Shown piece after piece: positions 51,386 through 59,446 of a stretch of DNA of 64,000 nt; the stretch's first letter is position 1; the number at the start of each line of letters is the position of its first letter. The translations under genes were made by a program, and so were the position numbers. Below the pieces are notes generated by a model, which worked only from the letters and a program-made list of their open reading frames with translations, was not told the DNA's origin and made no database searches. The stretch comes from Bacillus sp. HSf4. GTDB lineage: Bacteria > Bacillota > Bacilli > Bacillales > Bacillaceae. Where the stretch lies: the NCBI RefSeq assembly GCF_029537375.1, contig NZ_CP120679.1:804001-868000 (forward strand), given 5' to 3'.

Positions 51386-52036
51386 TTGGAAAATCAGAAA
51401 TATGAGATTCTGTCGATTTACGTTGGACAGCCGGATACATACGAATTTGCCGGAAAAAAGGTAGAGACGGCGATTGTGAAACAGGCCGTCGACAAGCCCG
51501 TGTTTTTGGGCCGCACGAACTTTGACGGAGACAGGCAGGCCGATCTCGTCCACCATGGCGGAGCCGATAAAGCGGTTTGCGTCTATCCGGCGGTTCATTA
51601 TGCATACTGGGAGGAGGTTCTGAACAAGAAGCTTCCTCAGGCGGCGTTTGGAGAAAATGTGACCGTACAAGGCTTAACAGAAAAAGATGTGTGCATCGGC
51701 GATACTTTTAAGCTTGGAGAAGCTCTTGTGCAGATCAGCCAGCCGCGGCAGCCGTGCTTTAAGCTTGCCAAAAAACTGAATGAAAAAGATATGGTATTGA
51801 GAGTGAGAGAAACAGGTTACAGCGGATTTTATTTCAGGGTATTGCAAGAAGGGATCGTCGCGCCCCGAGCGCAGCTGGAGCTCGTCTCCCGCGATCCACA
51901 CGAGATGACCGTCTCATACGCCAACCATCTGATGTATCATGACAGGAATAACAAGCCCGCCATCCAGAGGATTTTGGAGGTCGAAGCTTTGTCAGACAGC
52001 TGGAGAGCTTCCTTTTTAAAGCAGCTCACAGCTTAA
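51386..52036 (+). CDS. yflK: MOSC-domain protein YflK
   Basis: About 216 residues with a MOSC sulfur-carrier domain and a 3-alpha tail, related to YiiM/6-hydroxylaminopurine reductase-type proteins that act on N-hydroxylated compounds. Motifs: VDKPVFLGRTNFDGDRQADL then VHHGGADKAVCVYP, AFGENVTVQG, and SQPRQPCFKLAKKL with the conserved Cys. Start at TTG 51386 fits the family length and has GGAAGG ten bases upstream; ATG 51359 is an alternative without a ribosome site. Divergent from yflL. Confidence 0.88.
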   Translation: MENQKYEILSIYVGQPDTYEFAGKKVETAIVKQAVDKPVFLGRTNFDGDRQADLVHHGGADKAVCVYPAVHYAYWEEVLNKKLPQAAFGENVTVQGLTEKDVCIGDTFKLGEALVQISQPRQPCFKLAKKLNEKDMVLRVRETGYSGFYFRVLQEGIVAPRAQLELVSRDPHEMTVSYANHLMYHDRNNKPAIQRILEVEALSDSWRASFLKQLTA

Positions 52037-52040
52037 AAAA

Positions 52041-52066
52041 TGCCGTGCCCAGTGGCACGGCTATTT
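52041..52066. terminator. Terminator between yflK and yflJ
   Basis: GCCGTGCC and GGCACGGC arms with a four-base loop; it separates convergent genes. Confidence 0.8.
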
Positions 52067-52078
52067 CAAACGAAACGT

Positions 52079-52210
52079 TTATTTTTTCATGCTGTCGAAC
52101 AGATTGGCTAAAAAGTGTGCTTTATAGCTTTGAAGCTTTCTTCCTTCATACTTCGTCATCCCTAGCTTTTTCAGTTCTTCTACATACCAGCCTTTGCTTC
52201 CGTAATGCAT
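52079..52210 (-). CDS. yflJ: YflJ, small DUF2639 protein
   Basis: 43 residues, same as B. subtilis YflJ. It starts MHYGSKGWYVEELKKLG and ends HFLANLFDSMKK. Start at ATG 52210 has GGGAG nine bases upstream; longer versions lack a site. Function unknown; it is a small basic, soluble protein. Confidence 0.9.
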   Translation of the reverse strand: MHYGSKGWYVEELKKLGMTKYEGRKLQSYKAHFLANLFDSMKK

Positions 52211-52344
52211 GGCAGAAAACTCCCTTCTATGATTCGATGCAATTGGCATTCTAACATCTATAGAAAAACGTTGAAAAGGGGTGGGCGACAATTTTCTAAA
52301 ACTGAGTCTTTCGTCCTAATTCGGGAGTTTGTCTGCGCATGGTG

Positions 52345-52500
52345 TCATTGGTGTGTCAGGCTGACGATGATCATCACAGCAATCGAAATGCTGAGAACGA
52401 TTCCGATGTATTTTAAATAGCCGTTCTTTTTTTTGTGGGCGTATACCGTTAAGAACACGCTCTCGATCAAAAAGATCAGCCCGATGATGGCAAACAGCAT
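52345..52500 (-). CDS. yflI: Small two-helix membrane protein (YflI position)
   Basis: 51 residues with a helix at each end: MLFAIIGLIFLIESVFLTVY and YIGIVLSISIAVMIIVSLTH, joined by a basic turn AHKKKNGYLK. AAAGGAG lies 11 bases before the ATG. Length and position between mapB and yflJ correspond to yflI of B. subtilis; the symbol rests on that. yflH, which is next to it in B. subtilis, is not seen. Function unknown. Confidence 0.7.
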   Translation of the reverse strand: MLFAIIGLIFLIESVFLTVYAHKKKNGYLKYIGIVLSISIAVMIIVSLTHQ

Positions 52501-52548
52501 AACAAAAGGGCTCCTTTCGCACATTCTGTTTTTTATTTTAACATAAAA

Positions 52549-52637
52549 GCCCGGACCTCTCCGGGTCCGGGCCTTAAGCGTCTCGGCAAACCCTCGCATT
52601 CGTTGCGAGGCCTGCAAGGAATCATACTGACAGTATG
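52549..52637 (-). other. Three successive hairpins after mapB
   Basis: In order on the plus strand: GCCCGGACC/GGTCCGGGC (52549-52572), CCTCGCA/TGCGAGG (52592-52610) and CATACTG/CAGTATG (52623-52637). They lie between the mapB stop and the yflI start, so the strongest (G+C-rich) one may terminate or process the mapB transcript. Confidence 0.6.
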
Positions 52638-52643
52638 AGAAAA

Positions 52644-53396
52644 TCAATCAAGCTGTGTTAAAATGATCGGTTCGTCTTTTGTGATGACGATCGTATGCTC
52701 GATCTGCGCGACGAAGCTTCCGTCGGGCGTTTTGAACGTCCAACCGTCACCGGCTTCTATAGTATGTTCGGCTTTTGTTGAAACAAACGGCTCCAGGGCG
52801 ATGACGGTTCCGTTTTTAAACAATGCATTATCAAACGGATCGAAATAATTTAAAATATGGTTCGGCGCTTCGTGGAGGCTTTTGCCAATGCCGTGTCCCG
52901 TCAGATTTTTAATGACGGTAAATCCGTTTGCTTTCGCTTCATTGTATACGGCTCTGCCAATTTGGTTTTGCTTTTTGCCGGCCCGCGCCTGCAATAGGCC
53001 TTTTTGAAATGCGCTCTCAGCACATTCGCACAGCTTGTGCAGCGTTTCATCCCCTTTTCCCAGAACAAAAGAAATGCCGGTATCTGAGTAGTAGCCGCCG
53101 AATTCTGCCGAAATGTCGATATTGATCAAATCGCCTTCTTGTAAAATGGTCGATTTGCTCGGGATGCCGTGGGCTACTTCATCATTTACACTGATGCATG
53201 TCGTTCCCGGGAAATCGTATTCCTTTTCCGGAGCTGAAGCTGCTCCGTGGGCTTCAAGCACTTGTTTTCCAATGAGGTCAAGCTCTTTTGTGCTCATGCC
53301 GGGAGCTGCTTTTTCCTTCATTTCCTCCCGTGCCAAAGCGACGATTCTGCCGATTTTTTTGAGCCCTTCAAGCTCTTGGTCATTCGTTACAATCAC
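52644..53396 (-). CDS. mapB: Methionine aminopeptidase MapB (YflG)
   Basis: 250 residues, type I methionine aminopeptidase. Metal ligands are in LINIDISAEFGGYYSDTGIS (two Asp), LTGHGIGKSLHEAPN (His), ALEPFVS (Glu) and VAQIEHTIVI (Glu). Starts at GTG 53396 with GGGA upstream. It removes N-terminal Met. B. subtilis has a second copy (map) elsewhere. Location next to ltaS is conserved. Confidence 0.94.
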   Translation of the reverse strand: MIVTNDQELEGLKKIGRIVALAREEMKEKAAPGMSTKELDLIGKQVLEAHGAASAPEKEYDFPGTTCISVNDEVAHGIPSKSTILQEGDLINIDISAEFGGYYSDTGISFVLGKGDETLHKLCECAESAFQKGLLQARAGKKQNQIGRAVYNEAKANGFTVIKNLTGHGIGKSLHEAPNHILNYFDPFDNALFKNGTVIALEPFVSTKAEHTIEAGDGWTFKTPDGSFVAQIEHTIVITKDEPIILTQLD

Positions 53397-53480
53397 GATT
53401 CATTCCCGCTTTCTTTTTTATATTCCAAATCAAGCTTACCATATCTGTTCACGAAAAAGGAACAGCTCCGGCTTCAAGAC

Positions 53481-53516
53481 AAAAAAACGCCCGCCTTCCA
53501 TGAGGAAAGCGGGCGC
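53481..53516 (-). terminator. Terminator after ltaS
   Basis: Minus strand: GCGCCCGC..., loop, GCGGGCG then TTTTTTT. It separates ltaS from mapB. Confidence 0.88.
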
Positions 53517-53523
53517 TTGACGA

Positions 53524-55485
53524 TTACTGTCCTGAATCTGAATTTGTCGTTTTCGATGCATCAGATTCCGATGTTTTCGGGTTATGGTTTGTATAGTCGT
53601 AGTCGCTCGGATCGATTGCTTTGAAGCCTTTCGGTTTGTAGAAGCGCAGCAAATCTCCGTCGACGATTTTATCGGACATTTCGAGCTCTTTTTTCACCGA
53701 TTCTTCGATGTTCGGATCGATGTCTTTCTCGTTCAGAAGCTCTCCTGTCTTCGTATCATAGTAGTGTCCGTTCGTTTTCGTGTACTCCGGAGAAACGAAG
53801 TCGCCGTTTCTGAACGGAATCACTTCGCGGTGTTCAGGCGACAGAAGGTCTGAACCGCTCATCAAGTAATCTTTCGTGTTCACGCCCATTAAATGAAGCA
53901 GAGTAGGGGCTACATCGACTTCGCCTCCGTATTTATGGGATTTGATTCCCTTGACCCCAGGCGCATGGATGAACAGCGGAACCCGCTGTAATTGCGCGTT
54001 TTCATATGGCGTGATCTCTTTGCCCAATACTTTGGACATCGCTTTGTTGTGGTTTTCCGAAATGCCGTAATGGTCCCCGTACATGACAACAATCGTATTG
54101 TCGTATAATCCGGCTTTTTTCAGGTCGTTGAAGAATTGTTCAAGCGCCTGATCCATATAGTGGGCCGATTGGAAATAGTGGTCGACGACACTGTCTCCGG
54201 TGTCACCGGCCGGGAAGTCTGTATCGCCTTCATCCATTTCGAATGGGAAATGGTTTGACAGCGAAATGAACTTCGTATAGAAAGGCTGTTTCAGGCTCTT
54301 TAACAGCGGCATTGATTCTTTAAAGAACGGCTTATCCTTCATGCCGTAGTTTTTCGTTTTATCTTCGCTCATATCGTAGTACGTAGCGTCAAAGAACTTG
54401 TCATATCCGATGGCTTTATACATTTCATTGCGGTTCCAGAACGTTTTGTAGTTGCCATGGAACGCCGCTGATGTATAGCCTTGGGATTTTAAAATGGCCG
54501 GTGCCGACTGCAGCGTGTTTTGCGCTTTATTGATGAAGACAGACCCTTGTGCTAAAGGATACAGCGAGTTGTCCATCATAAATTCGGCATCTGATGTTTT
54601 ACCTTGTCCAGTCTGGTGGAAAAAGTTGTCAAAATAAAATGTTTCATCATCATGAGCCAGCGAGTTTAAAAACGGCGTCACTTCTTTGCCGTCAAGCTTA
54701 TAGTCAATCAGGAACGTCTGCAGCGATTCCATGGAAATGTATACGACGTTCATGCCTTTCGCTTTGCCGAAGTATTCGGCATTCGGTTTGTCCTGGTTGG
54801 CTTTAATATAGTTCTCAACTTCCGTCACGTCGCTGGAGCTGGCCAGGGCGCGCTGGCTGTTTGACTTAATGTTTTGCACCGCATCATAAATCGTGAAGTT
54901 ATAAGTTCCCAAGTATTTCACAAGATAGTTGCGGTCAAAAGAACGGGTGAGGAGCTCGGGACGGTCCATCTCCGCAACCGCGAGATTGGCGAGAAAGACC
55001 AGGACGCTTGCACCCATGACAATTTTAAACGGTCTTTTCGTGCTTGTTTCAGAAGGCCTGTTATAAAATACGGCCAAACCGATTAAAATGATAGTATCGA
55101 TGAAATAAAACACATCAAGCGGATGCATCAGCGAGAATATGCTGTCTCCGAGCTGCCCCCCGTTTGTTCTTGCCTGCATGATCGTAGGCAATGTGATAAA
55201 GTCGCTGAAAAATCTGTAGTATACGATGTTTGCATAAAGCAAAAAAGACATTAAAAAATGAATCACTATAATCGCTGTCTGCTGTATTTTTTTCTTGAAC
55301 AAGAGTCCCAATCCAAGAAAGAACAAGCTTGAGCTAATCGGATTCACAAAAAGCAAAATCTGTTGAACTGTGTTGGTTATTCCTAAATTAAATTCAATTA
55401 CATACGCAGCATAAGTTTTTAGCCATAGCAATATGGCGGCTATCAGAAAGAAGGCAAGGCCCCTCTCCTTAATAAATCTTTTCAA
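53524..55485 (-). CDS. ltaS: Lipoteichoic acid synthase LtaS (YflE)
   Basis: 653 residues (B. subtilis 649). Five N-terminal helices (residues ~8-180) are followed by an extracellular sulfatase-fold domain that polymerises glycerol phosphate from phosphatidylglycerol. The active-site Thr is in FHQTGQGKTSDAEFMM, with VVYISMESLQ giving the metal Glu. NSQRALASSS resembles the signal-peptidase cleavage site (ALA-S) of S. aureus LtaS. The C-terminal tail is low in order and rich in Ser/Asp (KTSESDASKTTNSDSGQ). The product of its reaction feeds DgkB at the start of the window. Confidence 0.95.
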   Translation of the reverse strand: MKRFIKERGLAFFLIAAILLWLKTYAAYVIEFNLGITNTVQQILLFVNPISSSLFFLGLGLLFKKKIQQTAIIVIHFLMSFLLYANIVYYRFFSDFITLPTIMQARTNGGQLGDSIFSLMHPLDVFYFIDTIILIGLAVFYNRPSETSTKRPFKIVMGASVLVFLANLAVAEMDRPELLTRSFDRNYLVKYLGTYNFTIYDAVQNIKSNSQRALASSSDVTEVENYIKANQDKPNAEYFGKAKGMNVVYISMESLQTFLIDYKLDGKEVTPFLNSLAHDDETFYFDNFFHQTGQGKTSDAEFMMDNSLYPLAQGSVFINKAQNTLQSAPAILKSQGYTSAAFHGNYKTFWNRNEMYKAIGYDKFFDATYYDMSEDKTKNYGMKDKPFFKESMPLLKSLKQPFYTKFISLSNHFPFEMDEGDTDFPAGDTGDSVVDHYFQSAHYMDQALEQFFNDLKKAGLYDNTIVVMYGDHYGISENHNKAMSKVLGKEITPYENAQLQRVPLFIHAPGVKGIKSHKYGGEVDVAPTLLHLMGVNTKDYLMSGSDLLSPEHREVIPFRNGDFVSPEYTKTNGHYYDTKTGELLNEKDIDPNIEESVKKELEMSDKIVDGDLLRFYKPKGFKAIDPSDYDYTNHNPKTSESDASKTTNSDSGQ

Positions 55486-55746
55486 TTGTTACACTCCTTT
55501 TTTCCGGATCAGTATAAAACCATCGGAACGAAAGAAAAAAACGAATGTATAAAATATACCATGAAATGCCGATTTAGAAAAGCGGAAACTCAAGCGGCCT
55601 AAATATCAGCAAAACGCCCGGCAATATTGCATTTTTCACGTCCGGAAAGGTGATCTGGAAATATTTTGTGCTTCACATATATTGGCGGAAGGGTGTTTTT
55701 GTGGCAGACTGATCATAGTATATGAACGACAAAGGGGGATTAGACC

Positions 55747-56124
55747 ATGGATTTTGCGAGCATCATATCGGAGGACAAAATTAAGCAGGCGATGAAGGAC
55801 GGGGAATTTGACAATCTTCCCGGAATGGGCAAGCCGCTCAGAAAAGATGAGGCCCAGCATGTGCCCGAGCATCTTCGCATGGCATACCGGATCATGAAAA
55901 GCGCCGGTATGGCAGGAGACGAAGGGGCGCTGAAAAAAGAGATGATGACGATTGACGAGCTGATAGCCAAATGCACGGATGAAAACGAGCGCGAGCGTTT
56001 AATGAAGAGAAAAACGGAAAACCAGCTCAAGCTCGACAGGCTCGCCGACAAAAAAGGAATGTTTTCCAAGCCGGCGTCCGCTTTTTATAAAGATAAAATA
56101 TACGGACGGCTGGGGCGTTCATAA
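55747..56124 (+). CDS. yflB: YflB, DUF1992 (DnaJ-C28 conserved domain) protein
   Basis: 125 residues. The family starts MDFASIISEDKIKQAMKDGE and has LPGMGKPLRKDE and the long charged helix DELIAKCTDENERERLMKRK. The function is unknown. GGGGGA precedes the ATG. Its 3' end with terminator is repeated in a decayed form after yflA (57740), suggesting an old duplication around yflA. Confidence 0.9.
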   Translation: MDFASIISEDKIKQAMKDGEFDNLPGMGKPLRKDEAQHVPEHLRMAYRIMKSAGMAGDEGALKKEMMTIDELIAKCTDENERERLMKRKTENQLKLDRLADKKGMFSKPASAFYKDKIYGRLGRS

Positions 56125-56147
56125 GGCGGAGCCCCGCCGTTTTTTTA
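56125..56147 (+). terminator. Terminator after yflB
   Basis: GGCGG and CCGCC arms with a four-base loop, then seven T. Confidence 0.75.
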
Positions 56148-56289
56148 TGTCTGCTCCACCTCTTTCGATCTGGAAGTCGAAGGAATCGATAGGTATGATG
56201 ACGAACCCTATTCATATGTGATTGCTGCAAAAAAGGTTTATGTTTCTTCATTTGTGGTAATGACACATAAACGAACAAAGGGTGATAGG

Positions 56290-57702
56290 ATGGACATACT
56301 GTTAACATGGGTACAGCGTATATCTGATTGGCTTTGGGGGCCGCCTTTAATTGTGTTGCTGACGGGGACAGGATTGTATTTGACGGTCCTGCTGAAATTT
56401 TTTCAGTTTCGTTATCCTTTATACATTTTCAAACAGACGATCGCAAGCGTAGGGAAAAAGCCGAAGGGAGAAGGGACGGTCACACCGCTGCAGGCCTTGA
56501 CATCCGCTCTCAGTTCGACGGTCGGCGCCTCAAACATTGTCGGTGTGCCGGCGGCCATTATGTTCGGCGGTCCGGGAGCGGTTTTTTGGATGTGGCTGAT
56601 CGCGCTGTTTGCTATGGCGATTAAGTTCTCGGAAAGCGTGCTTGCTGTTCATTACAGAGAAAAGAATGAAGACGGCGAGTTTGTCGGCGGACCGATGTAC
56701 TACATCACAAAAGGCTTGCGGATGAAATGGCTTGGCGTCTTTTTTTCCGTCGCACTGATCATTGAGCTGGTTCCAAGCATCATGGTGCAAGGAAATTCGG
56801 CCTCTGTTTCATTGGCGCAAACCTTTTCTCTCAATAGAATCTCCGCCGGAATCGGAATTGCCTTTTTGATCGGCCTGGTTGTCATCGGGGGGATCAAACG
56901 GATTGGAAAAGTGACAGAGCTGGTGGTGCCGCTTATGGCAGGGGCATATGTGGGGGCGGGTCTCCTCATTGTCCTCACGAATGTGTCAGCAGTGCCCGCT
57001 TTTTTCTCTCTCATCTTTTCGAATGCGTTTACCTCTTCATCGGCATTGGGGGGATTTGCAGGAGCAGCCATTGCCGAAACCGTCCGCTGGGGGTTTGCCC
57101 GTGGCCTTTATTCAAATGAAGCCGGAATGGGCACAGCACCGATCGCCCATGCAGCGGCAATGACCGACCACCCGGTGAGGCAGGGCTTCTGGTCTGTCAT
57201 CGGCATTGTCGTTGACACCCTGCTGATTTGCACAACGACAGCTTTTGTCGTTCTCTCATCAGGGGTATGGACAGGGGAAAACGCCCTGCAAAACCCGGCG
57301 GCGCTGACCGCGGATGCTTTTCGCAGCTATTTTGGCAGCGGCGGGGAATATTTCGTGTCGATTTCGCTCGTCTTCTTCGTTTTATCAACGATTACGGTGA
57401 TTATTTTTTACGGGGTTAAGCAAGCCGAGTTTTTGTTTGGCAAGATCGCGGGACATGTGCTTAAGCTGGTCTATCTGGCGGCCATTATCATCGGCGCGGC
57501 AGGCGGAGCGAAGGTGATTTGGGGCTTTCTTGACCTTGCGCTTGCGTTCATTTTGTTTCCGAATATCATAGCGGTGCTGCTCTTAAGCAGGAAAGTCAGA
57601 TCTTTATACGATGAGTTTTTCACATCAGAAAAGTACTATTTGAAAGATATCGGAAAGCAAGAGAGCGTTTACGAAACGCAGCAAAAGGTAAACAATTCTT
57701 AG
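56290..57702 (+). CDS. yflA: AGCS-family sodium:amino acid (alanine) symporter YflA
   Basis: 470 residues (B. subtilis YflA 471), about 11 helices. Signatures are LTSALSSTVGASNIVGVPAA near residue 80, GGPMYYITKGLRMKWLG, and RWGFARGLYSNEAGMGTAPI with the conserved SNEAGxGSAP-type motif. It probably imports alanine or glycine with Na+. Start ATG 56290 with AAGGG upstream fits the family; an open frame continues upstream to about 56146 but lacks a good start. Flanked by yflB and its degenerate copy. Confidence 0.92.
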   Translation: MDILLTWVQRISDWLWGPPLIVLLTGTGLYLTVLLKFFQFRYPLYIFKQTIASVGKKPKGEGTVTPLQALTSALSSTVGASNIVGVPAAIMFGGPGAVFWMWLIALFAMAIKFSESVLAVHYREKNEDGEFVGGPMYYITKGLRMKWLGVFFSVALIIELVPSIMVQGNSASVSLAQTFSLNRISAGIGIAFLIGLVVIGGIKRIGKVTELVVPLMAGAYVGAGLLIVLTNVSAVPAFFSLIFSNAFTSSSALGGFAGAAIAETVRWGFARGLYSNEAGMGTAPIAHAAAMTDHPVRQGFWSVIGIVVDTLLICTTTAFVVLSSGVWTGENALQNPAALTADAFRSYFGSGGEYFVSISLVFFVLSTITVIIFYGVKQAEFLFGKIAGHVLKLVYLAAIIIGAAGGAKVIWGFLDLALAFILFPNIIAVLLLSRKVRSLYDEFFTSEKYYLKDIGKQESVYETQQKVNNS

Positions 57703-57739
57703 CGATCGGCGAGACGGAAAATGAAAAAGGGATTTAGCC

Positions 57740-57951
57740 ATGGATTTTACGAGTTTAAGCATAGGAGAATCATGAATAACGTTGGCATGGCAGGAGTCGA
57801 AGGGGCGCTGAACAGAATGTGCGGATGAAAACAGCGCGGGCGTGAGCTTGAGCTTAGCTCGGCAGGCTCGGTTTCCAAGCCCGTGTCCGCTTTTTGTAAA
57901 GATAAAAAACGGCTGGGGCGTTTAAGCGGTGCCCCGCCGTTTTTTATCTTG
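57740..57951 (+). pseudogene. Decayed second copy of yflB
   Basis: Fragments line up in order with yflB: ATGGATTTTACGAG at the start, GGCATGGCAGGAG and CGAAGGGGCGCTGAA, TGCGGATGAAAACAG, TTTCCAAGCC, GTCCGCTTTTTGTAAAGATA, and then CGGCTGGGGCGTT with the same terminator. Deletions and frame changes have destroyed the reading frame. It lies right after yflA, so the order is yflB-yflA-yflB'. Confidence 0.85.
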
Positions 57952-58112
57952 CTCCAACAAGAGGTGAGTCCAGCATAAACTTGCACTGAAAGCAAAAATC
58001 ATTTCTGTAATATGTAATGTTTGATCATATATCATACATTTATCATTGCAGGATAGAAATGTCTGTTCGCGATCATACTATTGGAAAGAAAATTGCTGGA
58101 AGAGGTATAAAT

Positions 58113-59196
58113 ATGCTTGAAAATGGTGTGATTTCAGCAAGACAATTTCAGGTATTGGTTTTTTTATTTACCATAGGCAGCTCTGTCTTGTATATCCCTG
58201 CGTCACTTGCTGCCGAAGCCAAACAAGATGCCTGGATTTCATCCGTATTTGGAGTGGGGATTGGGCTGTTGATTGTGAAACTTATCACTTCAGTTGCAAA
58301 ACCTTACCCTGATTTGAATTTTGCTCAATATACGGAAGTGATTTTCGGAAAATGGCTGGGAACGTTGATTAATTTGGGCTTTTTCTTTAATTTTTATTTG
58401 ATTTCCGCCTTTGTTCTTCGGGATGTTGGTGACTTTCTATTAACGCTCATTCTCCCGGAAACGCCTCTGCCATCCATTTTAATCATGTTTCGTTGTGATT
58501 ATAGGTATTCGTTTAGGGCTTGAGACATTGGCCAGGGCGGCGGAAATATTTTATCCGTGGTTAATCCTTTTGCTGTTGTTACTTTTGATTGCACTAACGC
58601 CTCAGTTTCAACTTTCCAATATACAGCCTTTTTTTGAGAGCGGAATAAAAGCCACCGTTCGCGCGAGTTTTCCGTTTATTGCAGTCCCCTTTTTTCAATT
58701 TTCTGCGTTTCTTATGATCATTCCTTATGTTCAAAAGAGGAAAGAAGTCGAAAAGAATTTCTTTTTAGGAACGTGTAAAGCAGGAATACTATTAATTCTG
58801 ATTACAGTCATTTCCATAGTCGTTCTTGGTGTAGATATGACAGCAAGGCATTTTTATCCGACTTATGCGCTGTCAAAAAAAATTAATATCGGCGATTTTC
58901 TGCAGCGTCTTGAGCCCGTCATGGCGGGCATCTGGTTTGTTTCTATCTTCTTTAAATTAGCCGTTTGTTTCTATGCGTCCGCTTTGTCTCTTGCTCATAC
59001 CTTAAAGCTCAAGAATTACAGGGTTTTGACATTCCCTTTAGGTATGATATTGGTCGTTCTCTCCATCATCGTTTACCCGAACATCGTGTATACCAGTGAG
59101 TTTATTAAATGGATGTTTTTTTATTTTGGAACGATGGGGTTTGTCATTCCGATATTCGTATTGGGAGTATCAAAATTTAGAAGGCAAAACCATTGA
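58113..59196 (+). pseudogene. Frameshifted GerAB-type spore germinant receptor B subunit
   Basis: Two overlapping frames together make a ~360-residue amino-acid-permease-like membrane protein of the GerAB/GerKB family. The first runs from ATG 58113 (MLENGVISARQFQVLVFLFT) to the region of residue ~126 and goes out of frame; the second begins near 58495 (MIIGIRLGLETLARAAEIFY) and continues to 59196 (FVIPIFVLGVSKFRRQNH). One extra C at about 58491 explains the shift. AGAGG precedes the ATG. No gerA-type A or C subunit genes are beside it, so it is an orphan and probably non-functional unless the frameshift is a sequencing error. Confidence 0.78.
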
Positions 59197-59274
59197 CCTT
59201 GATCCGCTTTTGTTAGAATTCCCATCGTACAGAGTGCGGTGCGGCTTTTTTGCACGTATATGACAAGCAGTTTG

Positions 59275-59316
59275 AAAGCAGGCCTTCTCGAGAGAAGCGC
59301 TCCTGCTTTTTTGTTT
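59275..59316 (+). terminator. Terminator after the germinant-receptor relic
   Basis: AAAGCAGG and CCTGCTTT arms with a nested CTTCTCGAGAGAAG stem, followed by TTTTG and TTTTT. Confidence 0.75.
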
Positions 59317-59346
59317 TTTATGGGGAGCGGTCGGTTTTTTTATTTA

Positions 59347-59360
59347 TGAAAGCGCTACAA
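59347..59360 (+). promoter_or_regulatory. cre site for the tre operon
   Basis: TGAAAGCGCTACAA fits the CcpA cre consensus (one mismatch) and lies just before the -35 of the tre promoter; trehalose genes are subject to glucose repression in Bacillus. Confidence 0.7.
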
Positions 59361-59368
59361 AAAATATG

Positions 59369-59397
59369 TTGACTACTTGTATATACAGGATTACAAT
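59369..59397 (+). promoter_or_regulatory. SigA promoter of treP
   Basis: TTGACT (59369-59374) and TACAAT (59392-59397), 17 bases apart. Both TreR boxes overlap or follow it. Confidence 0.8.
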
Positions 59398-59419
59398 ATA
59401 AGCATAACATGTATATACA
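59378..59419 (+). promoter_or_regulatory. Two TreR-type operators
   Basis: TGTATATACA is found at 59378-59387 (inside the promoter spacer) and at 59410-59419 (before the ribosome site), 32 bases apart, which is about three turns. TreR of B. subtilis binds TTGTATATACAAG-type palindromes. Confidence 0.82.
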
Positions 59420-59446
59420 GGTCAAACGAGAGAAGGAGGGTTTGGA

